The notes under the pieces: generated by a model | Seen by the model: only the letters and a program-made list of their open reading frames with translations | What the model was told of the DNA's origin: nothing | The model's database searches: none | From: Ophiodon elongatus | Lineage: Eukaryota; Chordata; Actinopteri; Perciformes; Hexagrammidae | Direction of reading: 5' to 3' | DNA length: 64,000 nucleotides | Assembly: GCA_016806645.1 (NCBI GenBank) | Contig: JACSYO010002118.1 | Location: forward strand, 1 to 64,000 | Shown: positions 22,201-33,379 of the stretch, one piece after another | Layout of the letters: every line of letters begins with the position of its first letter | Numbering within the stretch: the first letter of the stretch is position 1 | Translations under genes and position numbers: made by a program

Positions 22201-25200
22201 GTTTTTCAAAAATCGCTTGATATAGAAACTTCTGATGCTGGTGTTCATTGGCTCACATCTCGCTGATGCTTTGGTGTAGAGGGATTTGATGGATACGTGC
22301 AGAGTCTGTGGACTGTCTGTCTGTTTGTTTATAGCATAAAGCTAGGTAGCCTTGAGAGCTGCATAAAGCTAGGTAGCCTTGAGAGCTGCATAAAGCTAGG
22401 TAGCCTTGAGAGCTACATAAAGCTAGGTAGCCTTGAGAGCTACATAAAGCTAGGTAGCCTTGAGAGCTGCATAAAGCTAGGTAGCCTTGAGAGCTACATA
22501 ATTGGCGGGTGGTCGAGTCGCTGGCGAAATATAGATATTGATATTTGGTAATTCATTTAGTTGGTGTTTGAGTTGTGTTTGGAGCATGTAAAAACGGCTT
22601 ATATATTATCGTAGCCCTGGTTCTGCTGTTTCATTTGATGTGCAACATCATTATATTCTTTTGTGATTAGTCCATTGTTTCACAGTCTTTTCCCCAACCT
22701 CTCACTATAACCCAATTGGGGGCCGCTCGGGCTCGGAAGTTATCGCCTGATCTTCCTCGTGATGAACGAACCTCATTTGCATAAAGTTGAGGGAAGAGTC
22801 ATGATTATGCAAATTGAGCATCTCCACCATTAGATGCTTTCAGGTCATTTTTAACTGAAATAAAACTTTTCCTGATGGGTTATAAGTCATGAACTTACAG
22901 ACAAAACAGGAAAAATTTGAAAAATTAGAGGAAAATAAGATCAAACTACACAAACTGTCTAATATAAGCCAACTGACACACGTTCAGTCTGAAGACTTGA
23001 CAGTTGTCTCCTTCCTGTCCTGTAAATGAAGCAGCAACCGTACCTCTTTATTAGCTTTGCCCACTTTGGACTCCAAGTCGTACCGTTCTTCATCCACTTT
23101 GTCGAGGGTAGCGCCCAGTTTTTTGCAGGTTTCCTGAAGACACGAACAAACGTGACGTTTAGTTACTGATCACAAACCTCCACTGATGAACGTCAGACTT
23201 CACAACGCTGTTCAAGAAGCACTTTTCCTTCGGCCGCCGTCGTGGAAACTTTCATTTGCAAACATATCTCGTCACTGTGCATTTGAAACGTCCACCTCCC
23301 TCCGTTCTTTGCCGATGTTGAAGACATTGAAGACGGCCTTTACCAATCTCTAAAACAGTTTATATCAAGAGACAATGATATTTTGGATACACTTTGGCTC
23401 CTGTTTTTGGATAATTAGGCTCAATAACTCTAGTTGTTTTATTCCAGTAAGGTCAAGTACTGGGATTGTGATGAATGTTTCGGTCTCCAGCTCCTAACCG
23501 AAGGCTCTCTCACCATGAGGGCGGCCTGGTCTCCGCTCTTGTTGGGTGCAGGACAGTTCTCGGCCATGTAGACCACCTTGGCGGCCGCGATGTCCTTCTT
23601 CTCCTGAATGAGCCAACCGGCCGCGATCTGAAGCATCACGCTCTGCAGGACACACGGAGCAGAAGTCGAGAAGTCGTCTTTTCATGAGAGCTTTGATTAA
23701 ATGTTTACTATATTTCTACATGCAAAGAGATGATCAAATTATGTTTTTCATATGTATAATCTGACAAAAGAATAAGTCCTTATTCTCAGCCCATCTATTT
23801 ATATATCTCTATTATACTCTATTACGCTTTAATTCAAGTCAACTTGGAACTGAACAACATCGATATGATCCTGAACCAGTCGAGGCTAAAACACTGTATT
23901 ATTAACAATTACTAAAAACAAATCAAATCAACGAACACGTGGCCCTGAAACACAGTTAAAGCTTCCAGCTGACGACACGTCAACATATAAACCAACTTGA
24001 AGAAATTGCTAATCTCACCAAAACAGTTCGATCAATTTAAATCTGTTCAGTGTTCTTTAAACTTTTCTTTAAACACTCTGTGAGTGTGTTGGACCGTCTC
24101 CACCAGCAGGGGGCGTCTCAGAGCTGATGAGGATTCAAATAAAACCAACACGTCGCCTCAAGCTGAACTTAAGTCTGCTGATGAAAATCTAAACAATAAC
24201 TCGTATTCCTAAAGTCCTAAATTCTAAATGTTAATGTACCAAAAGTAAAAGTACTCACCCTGCAGAATAATATGTATTTAATAATTGTTATTTTTAATGA
24301 TGCATTAATGTGTTCATATACTGCTGGTAGTTTAATCTATAAAAATACATCAACATGTATTACTTGATTAATAATCTGAATCTGGAAAGTAACTTAAGCT
24401 GTTAAATGAATGTAATGAAATAAAAAGTACAATATGTACCTTTGAGGTTTAGTGGAGGAGAAGTATAAAGTAAATGTACACAGATAATCAATAATCAAAC
24501 ATATTGAAACATACATAAATAAACTAAGTACATTATTATTGTACTTCTTTACTTCACTCCATTTATCTGATTACTTACTGACTTAGTTACTTTGCAGTAT
24601 TTGTATTATTTGTATACAATATTATACATTAATGTTGCTGTATTATTACAGATAAAACTACTAGCAGCACATTAACTCATTTAAATGAGCTGCAACATTA
24701 AAGTGATGAACTCATTAATGTGTCAATAATTATATTATAATAAAATTATATTATTCTGAAATGGAATGCTGAATTTTGGATGCGGGACTTTTACTTGTAA
24801 CCGAGTATTTCTACTCTATGGTATTACTACTTTTGCTTAAGTAAAAAGTACTAATCAATGACCCGACAGACAGGACGTGACCCGACAGACAGGAAGTGAC
24901 CCGACAGACAGGAAGTGACCCGACAGACAGGAAGTGACCCGCGTACCTTCAGGTGATGCCTGCGGCTCGAATTCATCTTCTTACTGCAAAGATCACAAAC
25001 AACGATGTGAGTTTATTTACAGAGAAAAACTGTTTATTTACAGAGAAAAACTGTTTATTTACAGAGAAAAACTGTTTATTTACAGAGAAAAACTGTTTAT
25101 TTACAGAGAAAAACTGTTTATTTACACAGAAAAACTGTTTATTTATACAGAAAAACTGTTTATTTACAGAGAAAAACTGTTTATTTATACAGAAAAACTG

Positions 25201-26521
25201 TTTATTTACACAGAAAAACTGTTTATTTACAGAGAAAAACTGTTTATTTACAAAGAAAAACTGTTTATTTACAGAGAAAAACTGTTTCTAACGACGACCT
25301 CGTCGCAGAGTGATTTAAATGGTTTTATGAGTTAATAAATATGTTTTATCAGGATGAAGTGTTTGTTGTTGTAATATTGATTTCAGCCACAAGAGGCTGC
25401 AGTGCACCACGACGTCGTGTTCTTAACCAGACTAAAAGCATTCATGTTTTCATTTCTCCAAACACAACGTACACATGTATATGTATATATATATGTATAT
25501 ATATATATATATCTATATATATATATATAGATATATATATATATACATACATACACCTGTTTTAATGATGACATTTTCTTAATAATAATACATCCTGTTC
25601 TAACTATTTAAAATCAGACTTTAAATCACCAGATTTTTTAACATTAAATAAAATATTTCTGTTTCTCTTCTGAACTTTAACGATGTGTTTTATAAAATGT
25701 TTTAATGTTTCATGTTAGGAGGCGTTACTTTCAGTTTACTGAACACATCGTATTCTACATCCTCCCATCCTTCTCTCTTTCCTTTCCTCCCTTCCTCCCT
25801 TCCATCCTTCTCATTTTCCTTTCCTCCCTTCCATCCTTCTCTCTTTCCTTTCCTCCTTTCAATCCTTCTCTTTCCTTTCCTTTCCTCCCTTCCATCCTTC
25901 TCTCTTTCCTTTCCTCCCTTCCTCCCTTCCTCCCTTCTCTCTTTCATTTCCTGCCTTCCTCCCTTCCATCCTTCTCTCTTTCCTTTCCTCCCTTCCTCCC
26001 TTCTCTCTTTCCTTTCCTCCCTTCTCTCTCTTTTCTTTCCTCTTCTGTCACGTCAAGTTTATTCTCGATCATAAATAATAATCTGAACAGATATAATAGT
26101 CTGTGTCCTCCTTCCTTCTTTATGTCCTATTCTCTTTCCTTTTCTTCTTTTTACATCCATCCTTTCTTTGTCTCAGACTTTCCTTCATCCTTGATTCCTC
26201 TGTCCTCTCTCTCTTTCCTTCCTCCTTTCCTCTCTCAGTCCTCCGTTCTCCACCTTTTCTTTTCCTTTTCTGATCCAGATGAATAAATCATCACGTTTTA
26301 CCCCAGAACCAAAACCCTCTTCCCGAGTACTTCCTTCCCTTCAGGTACTCGTTATGTTTTACTGCTGATACTTCTGAACCTGAATACTCAGAATTAAATC
26401 AAATGACTCGCAATCAAATATTTTAACACTGTGGCAAATTTTTTCTATGAAATATACAGAATTTTTTTTGAAATCCATAAATATTAACAATCAATAATCC
26501 AGAAGTCACTTACTCAGACAT
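19269..26521 (-). CDS. Troponin I, fast skeletal type (TnI-c), complete
   Basis: Six coding exons: 26,521-26,514 (5' UTR to an acceptor near 26,546); 24,983-24,947; 23,642-23,514; 23,133-23,044; 20,713-20,540; 19,346-19,269 (stop TAA). Joined they give 171 residues starting MSDKKMNSSRRHHLK. Residues 16-58 (SVMLQIAAGWLIQEKKD...) are the troponin-C-binding part, 59-88 (ETCKKLGATLDKVDEERYD...) the coiled coil with troponin T. The inhibitory peptide is GVKKPALKRVR (101-111), followed by MSADAMLKALLGSKHTV, and the end is GDWRKNIEDKADRKKMFETA. The start of exon 6 is of TnI-b type (one residue short), but its 3' part is identical in DNA to TnI-d and -e, as expected after gene conversion. All splice sites are canonical. 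Introns are long and filled with repeats: a transposon copy in intron 5, and 19-bp and 21-bp arrays either side of exon 3. Non-coding exon 1 and the promoter are near 28.1 kb. Confidence 0.94.
19364..19387. repeat. (TTA)n microsatellite
   Basis: Eight ATT/TTA triplets about 18 bp upstream (on the transcribed strand) of the exon 7 acceptor of TnI-c. Confidence 0.9.
19550..19856. repeat. Direct duplication of about 130-175 bp in intron 6 of TnI-c
   Basis: The phrase ttttggtgtaaatttacaac, then a shared run through tattaacccctccccct and gcctgtatcactat, occurs at about 19,552-19,677 and again at about 19,727-19,850 with few differences. It is a local segmental duplication, not a known element. 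Confidence 0.85.
20833..21310. mobile_element. Interspersed element with internal 73-bp tandem repeats, copy 1
   Basis: Plus orientation, in intron 5 of TnI-c. It starts about tttggccgtcgccatcttg, runs through cctgtcaatcaccctgtagc and a conserved stretch (about 20,965-21,100), then three copies of a 73-bp unit containing gaggagtcgccccctggtgg and ending atgaagctttga. The same architecture occurs at 30.4, 43.2, 57.4 and 61.4 kb. There is no coding capacity; the frames seen in the copies are by-products. It is most likely a non-autonomous DNA transposon common in fish genomes; the family name is unknown to me. Confidence 0.75.
21311..22860. mobile_element. Possible inserted element in intron 5 of TnI-c, family unknown
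   Basis: Less AT-rich than its surroundings. It contains a 12-bp ggcacattttgg array (about 21,782-21,830), a perfect 14-bp inverted repeat with a 2-bp loop (21,960-21,989, ctcatttgacagaa arms), a 27-bp minisatellite (22,334-22,500) and a compact GC-richer stretch (22,010-22,200). It directly follows the 73-bp-repeat element. No transposase frame and no clear terminal repeats were found, so its mobile nature is only a guess. Confidence 0.3.
22334..22500. repeat. 27-bp minisatellite (cataaagctaggtagccttg...)
   Basis: Six to seven tandem copies of a 27-bp unit beginning cataaagctaggtagccttg, followed by agagct and one or two variable bases, with an A/G polymorphism among copies. Confidence 0.93.
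24856..24940. repeat. 19-bp minisatellite beside exon 3 of TnI-c
   Basis: Four to five copies of gacccgacagacaggaagt. The array ends about 7 bp from the exon 3 donor, so it occupies the first bases of intron 3 on the transcribed strand. Confidence 0.9.
25011..25290. repeat. 21-bp minisatellite upstream of exon 3 of TnI-c
   Basis: Fourteen copies of a 21-bp unit containing tttatttacagagaaaaact, with a few acaca and ataca variants. On the transcribed strand each unit supplies a pyrimidine run (gtttttctctg) just upstream of the exon 3 acceptor (24,984). Open frames across it are artefacts of the 21-bp period. Confidence 0.95.
25470..25552. repeat. TA/TATG/GATA compound microsatellite
   Basis: A run of tatatg, tata and gata units within intron 2 of TnI-c. 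Confidence 0.9.
25745..26060. repeat. Pyrimidine-rich minisatellite of TTTCCTTTCCTCCCTTCC type
   Basis: About ten irregular units containing ttccatccttctctctttcc and cctttcctcccttcctccc. The plus strand is almost pure pyrimidine. A looser extension reaches about 26,260. It lies in intron 2 of TnI-c. Confidence 0.9.
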
Positions 26522-26562
26522 GATGGCGGTTTCTCTTCTTCACGACCTGTTTGATGGAAACA

Positions 26563-26690
26563 GAAGAAGAAGAAGTAGAAGGAGAAGAAGAAGGAGACGA
26601 AGGAGAAGAAGGAGAAGGAGACGAAGGAGAAGGAGACGAAGGAGAAGAAGGAGAAAATGAAGTTGAAGATGAAGAAGAAGTTGAGAATGA
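26563..26690. repeat. GAA/GGA purine tract in intron 1 of TnI-c
   Basis: GAA and GGA triplets with gacgaaggagaag units, starting about 17 bp beyond the exon 2 acceptor on the transcribed strand's intron side. There it reads as a pyrimidine tract and could serve as the acceptor's polypyrimidine tract. Confidence 0.9.
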
Positions 26691-26921
26691 ACGATGTTAT
26701 CATGCGCCGCTCCTCTTAAATATCAGAGCTCTCTGGATGAAAGATGATCTATTAAACGTTGATGACGGGGCTAAGTTTGGCCTTCGGGTCAAATGTCGGC
26801 GCTGACGCCTGATAAGCTCCTTTACAGGTGTTCAGAACCAAACCTCCCCCGGGACCTAACACTTCAACTCCTTTCAGGGGGAAGTGCTGAGGCAGCACAA
26901 CGGCTGCCAGCCGCAGTCTGT

Positions 26922-26922
26922 C

Positions 26923-26977
<55 letters not shown>

Positions 26978-27000
26978 AAACAGACACACACACACACATA

Positions 27001-27072
<72 letters not shown>
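26922..27072. repeat. (CA)n microsatellite
   Basis: About 150 bp of CA dinucleotides with a few AA and GA interruptions, within intron 1 of TnI-c. Confidence 0.97.
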
Positions 27073-27075
<3 letters not shown>

Positions 27076-27736
27076 TTACACACACACTGCACAAACAAAC
27101 CAGGCTGCACAAAGAATCAGATTTCAAGAGTTATTTTTTAACTATAAATAATTCGAGGTTTTAGTTTTTCATCTCATTAAATCAGAATAACAAGCTGAGA
27201 TCATCAGGGCTGATTTTAAGAATAATAATACAAAAAAATGACTTTAATCTATATTTATTTACACTGAAGAAACATAAAAGAAACTCCTCAGATCAAAACA
27301 ATCTCAGTTTCACAGATCAAAGCTACAGAAACTTTAAAAACCTTTAAAACCACAACAACTATATTAAAAACAACAAAATCCCTTTTATTCTAACAAATCA
27401 TTTCATTTTTATGCTTTTTAGTCGCCCTCGGCCCAGAGGTCACACTTATGAACCAGTTCGCTGAAGAAGAAGAAAGACTAATAAAAAAGTCATTTTTAAG
27501 AGATCATTTGAAGCGTTTCCACAACAAACCCGACATAATAACCCGTTATTTTAAATTCAATATAAAAACACAGCTGAATTGTTCGTCTCTCGTCTCGTTT
27601 TAAGTCTCTGAAACTGAACCGGGACCAGCGCTTCAGTCGGAAAGAAGATTTCGCTAAAAAAAAGAAAAGAAAAAAAAAAAGTCTCGACGGCTAAATTTGC
27701 CTCCAAACCGCAGAAAAACTCTCAGAGAGCAAAACT
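27073..27736. other. Intron 1 of TnI-c, unique part
   Basis: AT-rich unique sequence; no exon recognised. Confidence 0.4.
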
Positions 27737-27744
27737 CATCATCG

Positions 27745-27788
<44 letters not shown>

Positions 27789-27789
27789 T
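27737..27789. repeat. (ATC)n microsatellite
   Basis: About 17 ATC/TCA triplets in intron 1 of TnI-c. Confidence 0.95.
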
Positions 27790-28075
27790 TCGTCTTCTCT
27801 CAAATCACAAGATCAGCCAGAATAAAGAGGATCAGAAGCCTCGAGAGAGAGAAGAAGCATCACAGACAGCAGAAAGCTCCGGAAACCAGACCAGAACCGT
27901 CCAGAACCTCCAGACACGAAGCCGGAGGCAAACAAAGCCTCTTCATCACCAACAGCCCCCCCTCCCCCTCATCCCCCTCCCTCCCCCTCCCCCCAAAAAA
28001 CAAACAAACACTTTGTATCCGTTCTCCGGCTTCGAGCGAGGAAGAGGAGGAGGAAGGACGAGGAGCTGGTCTCAC

Positions 28076-28236
28076 CTGCGAGGAGACGGAGTGGTGGAGG
28101 AGGCGGAGGAGGCGGCAGTGGATCCACTCGGCCCCGCGGGGGCTTTATATACACGGGGCCCCGACATGGATATGGAGCCCCTGTTTATGGAAGCGCAGGA
28201 TCCTCAGGCCAATCGGCCAGCAAGGTCCTGAAATAT
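28076..28236 (-). promoter_or_regulatory. TnI-c core promoter and non-coding exon 1
   Basis: On the minus strand, a strong TATA box (TATATAAA, 28,151-28,144) lies about 70 bp before a donor (GCAG|GTGAGA, exon end 28,076), predicting an exon 1 of about 45 bp. The shared TnI block follows upstream at 28,181-28,236: plus-strand tgtttatggaagcgc, then ggccaatcggcc (CCAAT box), then aaggtcctgaaatatc. It closely matches the corresponding blocks of TnI-d and TnI-e. Confidence 0.8.
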
Positions 28237-28348
28237 CATCATCGCCTGCCAACGTCCAATCAACAAGGCGTCGCCGAGGAGGAGCCGGGATCCTTTTAGG
28301 ACTCCGCTCGGGGCCAAAGGGCTATAAACAGGGAGGAAAAGGGCCATA

Positions 28349-28650
28349 AAACCGCCAGCCCAAGACCGCCAGCCCAAGACCGCCAGTCCAAGACCGCCAG
28401 TTCAAGACCGCCAGTCCAAGACCGCCAGTTCAAGACCGCCAGTCCAAGACCGCCAGTCCAAGACCGCCAGTCCAAGACCTGCAGCCCAAGACCTGCAGTC
28501 CAAGACCGCCAGTTTAAGACCGCCAGTCCAAGACCGCCAGTCCAAGACCGCCAGTTCAAGACCGCCAGTCCAAGACCGCCAGTCCAAGTCCTGCAGCCCA
28601 AGACCTGCAGTCCAAGACCGCCAGTCCAAGACCTGCAGTCCAAGACCTCC
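28349..28650. repeat. 14-bp minisatellite (aagaccgccagtcc)
   Basis: About 21 copies of aagaccgccagtcc with cctgcag, tt and cc variants, starting about 110 bp upstream of the TnI-c promoter block. Confidence 0.95.
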
Positions 28651-30429
28651 ACCCAGACGGAGGCGGGGTCAAACTGTGTGTTTGGGTCAGGAAACAGGTG
28701 GAGGTGCTGTGGTGACGGAGAGCAGATGATCTTTACAGTTTAAACACAAAGTGTTAACGTTCCCCTTCACCTCAGAGTAACGAGCTGTGAAGGAGACGTT
28801 TAAAAAGGGAAATCTGTTGATTCGCTAGAAATCATATTTATACTCATATTTATTCATATTTAGAGTCTTGAGGTTCTTTTCAAACTTTCAGCATGAAAAC
28901 AGATAAATCCTGTTTTTCCTCCCGTTAACGGTTCTCCGGGGAAGCCTCCCTCCTCGCGGGTCCTTCACCACCTCCACGTCCTGCAGATGGTAAACGACTC
29001 CAACGGGGAAATTTGTGATTTGTGAAATTGAGCTGCACAAATAAAAATGTAATTGAAATCTAAACGTGGTGAAACTTGAGAGCCTAAAAAAAAACAAGCC
29101 ACGAATAATAAGACGCCAACGTTGCATCTTTAATATGAATCTGCATCAGGATGAGGATAAACATGAAGGATCACCTGAGTCGACCTGAGGAAACGTCACA
29201 AACACTAATTACATTTCTCACTAAAGACCCGTCCTTAAAAAGTTAGTGAGGGATGGGATGGAATCCCCCACCCACCCACCCCCTCCCCCACACCCCCCCC
29301 CCCCACACCCACCCCCGTCAGCTGGTGGTTTGATCCTCCGTCTCCACAGCTGCGAGCTAACGAGGAGCTTTAACGCTCCAACAGAGTTTAAATCGTTTCA
29401 TATAAACACAAAAATACTCTTTATTAAAAAAATACTGTTGCACATTAAAAACTCCTTTTAATGTGCAACAGTTAAAATCACTTTGACTAAAATAAAGAGA
29501 TGTTTCTGACGTGTGCAACATCTCGTGTTCTCTTAACTCTTAGCCCTCGGGACCCGGGGGAATAAAGGTGAAGCAGTTTAAAGGATCCTGACTCGACCTT
29601 TAGATGTAAACAAGGATTTAAGTACTTTAAAAGATGTTTAAAGGGAAATGACAATAAAAGATGAACAAAGATTTCTTCAGACATTTTCTTTTTTTTTTTT
29701 TTACAGAAAATTGCCGTTATCTGGAAGACGTTTTTTTTTTACGATCATCCGAACGTAAAAAGCAAAGTTCCAGGAGTCCTTTACTTTTCTGGAATATTTA
29801 AAAAATTCACACTTGAAATTCCAACATGTTTTTGAAAGAAAACCATGCAGAAGGAAAACAAACAAATATGAAAATGAGCTGCGAGTTCAGAGCCAGGTTC
29901 AAAAGAGAGAGAAAGCCACCTGGGAACCTTTGATATCACTTTTAACTATTGCTCTAAATAAAAAGTGCTTAGCCAGCTCACATATCTGCCCTCTATAAAT
30001 ACCCTGATCACTGGCTGGCCTGGTTAGCTTTCATCTTGGATTGTGGATCTGCCCATCAGAAAGGCTTCCAGACCCCGAGGCCCTCTCATATTAACACTCG
30101 CGCTATAAAAATATGTGGGCATGAATTCAGGCGGGCGGGAACATTTTCCATGTGGATAACGTTACGCCGTGACTCGCTCATAAAAAGCATTCTTACTTAA
30201 TTGCGACACACTTTGGTGATGCCCTGATTTGTCCTCTAGCTCCACCAGCTGGTCAACACTGTCAAGACTCTGGTTTATGACCAGACACTTTGTGTTTAGT
30301 ACCAATTAGCAACTGCTAGCATGCTAACACATACCTGCCCAGAGTTTACATGTCGGCTTTGGACGGGTCAGTGTCTCACATGAGGCACCGTCTTTATTAA
30401 AATAAACTCTGAACAGGAAACAACTTTAG
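28651..30429. other. Upstream region of TnI-c; C-rich tract, hairpin and possible distal element
   Basis: Mostly unique DNA. It contains a C-rich tract at 29,265-29,317 (G-quadruplex potential on the minus strand), a perfect 17-bp inverted repeat with a 5-bp loop at 29,434-29,472 and a region with MEF2-like sites (see separate entry). No coding exon was found. Confidence 0.5.
29940..30130 (-). promoter_or_regulatory. Possible distal muscle enhancer of TnI-c
   Basis: It carries ctctaaataaaaagtg, ctctataaatacc (MEF2-like, 29,992-30,002) and cgctataaaaatatg (about 30,108). The phrase cttggattgt follows the MEF2-like site here and also upstream of TnI-e (about 59,920); a related ttataaataac precedes TnI-d (about 49,035). 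MEF2 sites are established features of TnI muscle enhancers. The assignment here is inference. Confidence 0.3.
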
Positions 30430-30808
30430 GTTTAGGTTTAACAAAAGTGACCATAATAGGACTGAGGAGGATGTAGAGACCTGTCAATCACCTTGTAGCC
30501 CCGCCCCTAAACCATCCCCTCTTTATGGTCTGTCTGACTCTAAATGGACCATAATTTACTAAATGAACATCATGCTGTATTGAAGAAGACTTGAAACTAG
30601 AGATTGAGACATAAACTCATGTTTACAATGTTTACTGAGGGAATAAATCAAGAGAGAAGTAGAGTCATTTTCTATAGACTTCTATACAACCAGAGGAGTC
30701 GCCCCCTGGTGGTCAGGAGAGAGAATGCAGCTTTAACACATGAAGCTTTGACTTCTATACAACCAGAGGAGTCGCCCCCTGGTGGTCAGGAGAGAGAATG
30801 CAGCTTTA
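30430..30808. mobile_element. Interspersed element with 73-bp repeats, copy 2
   Basis: Plus orientation. The conserved stretch beginning near acctgtcaatcaccttgtag and including tgaagaagacttgaaactag is followed by two 73-bp units. It is closely similar to the copies at 20.8, 43.2 and 57.4 kb. Confidence 0.75.
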
Positions 30809-31659
30809 AGACACTTCAGCCTACCAGATCCTGGAACTGGTCCTAAAGTCTGAACCATCCCAAACAAAATTTTCAGGATCCTGAGAAGGTTTCAAACTTT
30901 GGTTTTCACAAACCAAAACGTTCACGATGGGCTTTTATTTGATATGTTTAGTCTGCATTTACTTTGCAGATTCAGATTATTTATAAAACAAATCATTAAC
31001 AAATCAAGTTTGATATATTATTATGGATTAAACAACCCAGCAGTATCTAAAGTAACCAAAACTGGAGACCAGTTGCGACCAGAGGTGTCGGACCAAACCC
31101 ATCTTGGGCTGGGGGGGGGGGGGGAAATTGGCCCTTTGCCTCCCCCTCCCCTCACATCTTTGTTCTCAACTACTATATTAATGCATCAATATTTATAATC
31201 CAATATATAGGATTCTGAAATGGGCCATTCTGCATAATGATTTACTTTGGTAACTTAAGTAAACATTTGCTTGAAACAAAGTATTTATACACTGTGGTAG
31301 TACTTCTTTTGCTCAAGTTAAAGATCCGAGTACAACTTCGACCTCATGATTTCGTGTGACATTTGAAATTTGATTTGAGTATTCTCACTGGATGATTGGA
31401 TTTGGTTTTACACATCAAAATGGTTCCAAACGACTGGATCAACACATTTAATAATGAACAGTATTGTTGGAAGTCAACGGCAACAGAATGTGGAGTTTTT
31501 GTCTGAAGAACTATTGACAGCAGGCGGCAGAGCGGAGCTCTCCATCCGTTCTCATACAGGATTCATAGCTATGCCGATGATACGCTGATGTATTTGTCAT
31601 TTAACTCTCGTACTTGAAGTTAATTTGAGGAACTTTTATCTGGTCCTGAACCAGTCTCA
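30809..31659. other. Intergenic DNA, nothing recognised
   Basis: AT-rich, with a G homopolymer at about 31,110-31,124. No gene seen. Confidence 0.4.
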
Positions 31660-31770
31660 GTGTAGTCCTGGTCCTCTATAGACCTCAGTCTAGTCCTGGT
31701 CCTCTATAGACCTCAGTCTAGTCCTGATCCTCTATAGACATCAGTCTAGTCCTGATCCTCTATAGACCTC
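31660..31770. repeat. 28-bp minisatellite
   Basis: Four copies of a unit containing gtcctctatagacctcagtc, with G/A differences, between TnI-c and TnI-d. Confidence 0.9.
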
Positions 31771-31914
31771 CATCAGTACCCAGACCACCAGAGAGAAGAT
31801 GGTCTAGTTCTAGAGAGTTCTTCTTAAAGCTCCTCATCGGAGCCACCGGGTCGGATTCTGGTGAATCCAGATGACATCATGCAGGTTCACCAGAACCTCC
31901 TTCAGACCAGACTC

Positions 31915-32420
31915 CAGCAGAGACCAGTCCACCGTGGACTAGACCCAGATCCAGCAGAGACCAGTCCACCGTGGACTAGACCCAGATCCAGTAGAGACCA
32001 GTCCACCGTGGGCTAGACCCAGATCCAGCAGAGCCCAGTCCACCGTGGACTAGACCCAGATCCAGCAGAGACCAGTCCACCGTGGACAGACCCAGATCCA
32101 GCAGAGACCAGTCCACCGTGGACAGACCCAGATCCAGCAGAGACCAGTCCACCGTGGACAGACCCAGATCCAGCAGAGACCAGTCCACCGTGGACAGACC
32201 CAGATCCAGCAGAGACCAGTCCACCGTGGACTAGACCCAGATCCAGCAGAGACCAGTCCACCGTGGACAGACCCAGATCCAGTAGAGACCACTCCACCGT
32301 GGACAGACCCAGATCCAGTAGAGACCAGTCCACCGTGGACAGACCCAGATCCAGTAGAGACCAGTCCACCGTGGACAGACCCAGATCCAGTAGAGACCAG
32401 TCCACCGTGGACAGACTGTC
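31915..32420. repeat. 36-39-bp minisatellite (accagtccaccgtggac...)
   Basis: About 13 copies of a unit reading accagtccaccgtggac, (t)agacccagatccag, then cag or tag, then ag. The left copies include cta before gaccc; the right copies lack it, so period length changes along the array. Confidence 0.95.
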
Positions 32421-33333
32421 AGACCCTCTGCAGTAGAATGAGAGGTTTCCTAAAGGGACCCTGGTGCTCAGAGACACTACCTCTTTAGTCCACAGAGGGC
32501 GCCAGAACCAACACAATGAAAGTTCCTCGTAGTGACTTTAAGTAACGCCCCCTTCGTGGTTATTTTAACCCAAATCATGATTTTTCCAAAACATAAAGTA
32601 GTTTTTTCGCCCAAACCTAACCAAGTATTCCACAATATTTACCGTATTCAGGTCACGAGAGGAAATTGACACGTGTTGCTGGACTTTTGTATCTTCCCTA
32701 ATTTAGTGAATAAGTCAATGACAGAAGTTAGACCTCAAAATAATGGAATATAAAACTACAGTCAGAAGAGAACCGGAGTAATTGATCTCTGGTGATCACC
32801 TCAGACCAGCAAATAACCATAAAGCTAAATGCATTCAGCCGCTCAGACTATAGGAGTGAGAGATGGGTGAGGTGGTGACAGATCTGAGTGAGGTGCAGAC
32901 AGCGGGGATGATGGAGGTGGAGTCATGCTGGAAATGTGGCGGTGGAGGGTGGAGGGTGGGGGTGTGGGGGTGTGGGGGGTTAGGGATCAGTCAGAGAGAC
33001 GGGTAGGTGTTTTCTACTCGAGCCTCAGGAATGTCCTGAACGGGGGGTCCGAGAAGCGTGTGGCCTTTCCTCACTATGTGGCCGCGTTTATAACTATATG
33101 TTTGTGTTTACATGGGGTTTGATTCATAATACTCACACCAGTAGTGGTAGTGTGTTTGGTTGCATCCACCATCTGGTTGTGTCTGTAGCGTGGACCAAGT
33201 GGACCTGATGCAGGCAATGTTTACAGACGCCCGTCAATAAAATGCATCTCATATCAATAAACATATATGTATATATGTAATATATGCATATATGTAAAAA
33301 AATATATAAATATATATATTGTATTTACAGCTA

Positions 33334-33379
<46 letters not shown>

